From a virus: a stretch of DNA of 44,489 bases. The notes under the pieces are model-generated. The model ran no database searches. It was not told the origin of the DNA and saw only the letters and a list, made by a program, of their open reading frames with translations. The stretch lies in IMG/VR virus record IMGVR_UViG_3300023265_000005, positions 1 to 44,489 of that record; one strand, written 5' to 3'. A program made the translations under genes and the position numbers. Positions 44,364-44,489 of the stretch are shown here, one piece after another; the stretch's first letter is position 1, and each line of letters opens with the position of its first letter.

Positions 44364-44489
44364 TTTCGGTGCAGGGGCGGTCAGCCGATCCGCCAGTTGG
44401 TTCCGTCGCTGTAGACAGGTACGCCGTTCGCGCCGCCGCCCGCAACGACAGCGCCGAAATTCCCGGCCGCCGCGACAGTGCTATCCGAC
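44364..44489. repeat. Direct terminal overlap, right copy
   Basis: Identical to positions 9-134. It contains a duplicate of the last ~36 codons and the stop of the tail fibre gene (44381-44489, minus strand), which should not be counted as a separate gene. The overlap closes the circle. Confidence 0.9.

Overview
This window is one complete temperate phage genome, assembled as a circle and cut open. Positions 9-134 are repeated exactly at 44364-44489, so the unique circle is about 44,355 bp. The first 8 bases look like an Illumina adapter remnant. The DNA is GC-rich throughout. The integrase gene is followed by the 5' half of a bacterial tRNA-Arg(CCU), and many small genes belong to types common in alphaproteobacterial prophages. 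I infer an alphaproteobacterial host, possibly Sphingomonadales. Head and tail genes suggest a short-tailed (podovirus-like) virion: a large portal, a scaffold, a P22-type adaptor and gp10-type hub, ejection proteins, and no tape measure, tube or sheath.

Layout. Two opposing programmes diverge from an immunity switch near 29.5 kb. Leftward (minus strand) come a Cro-like protein, a CII-like regulator, an annealing and recombination block (Rad52-like, SSB, DUF968/Ref-like, NinB, RusA), an HNH protein and a replication protein with a candidate origin inside it. These lead into the terminase, portal, head and tail genes. The transcription unit then crosses the contig ends (the tail fibre gene ends at 26) and finishes with small membrane proteins and a spanin-like protein at 44.35-42.68 kb. 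Rightward (plus strand) come the CI-like repressor, an OafA-type O-acetyltransferase with a small membrane protein, a second operator/promoter region at 31.54-31.59 kb, and about 25 small accessory genes. Xis, the tyrosine integrase and the attachment site lie at 38.7-40.05 kb, followed by more small genes to 42.65 kb.

Points of most interest. (1) A short tRNA-guanine transglycosylase-like gene (35267-35875) overlaps a QueD/PTPS-like gene (35872-36228). This pair suggests 7-deazaguanine chemistry on phage DNA or RNA, but the QueD-like protein has Ser where family enzymes have the catalytic Cys. (2) Two unrelated genes (33930-34391, an HNH protein, and 41400-41870) each carry a pair of ~70-bp imperfect inverted repeats lying in frame inside their coding ends. 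Their 3' repeats share an identical 82-bp block. A diverged partial copy lies just before xis. (3) ATACC-N5-GGTAT operators occur both at the cI/cro switch and 2 kb away in front of the accessory operon. (4) The attachment site combines a tRNA 5' half with two pairs of tandem 12-bp repeats. (5) An AT-rich tract, a hairpin and four G-runs lie inside the replication gene, as the lambda origin lies in O. (6) A prophage-type O-acetyltransferase is carried together with an SGNH-like virion protein. No classical endolysin is recognisable.

Functions are assigned by reading motifs and by memory of families; no database search was run.
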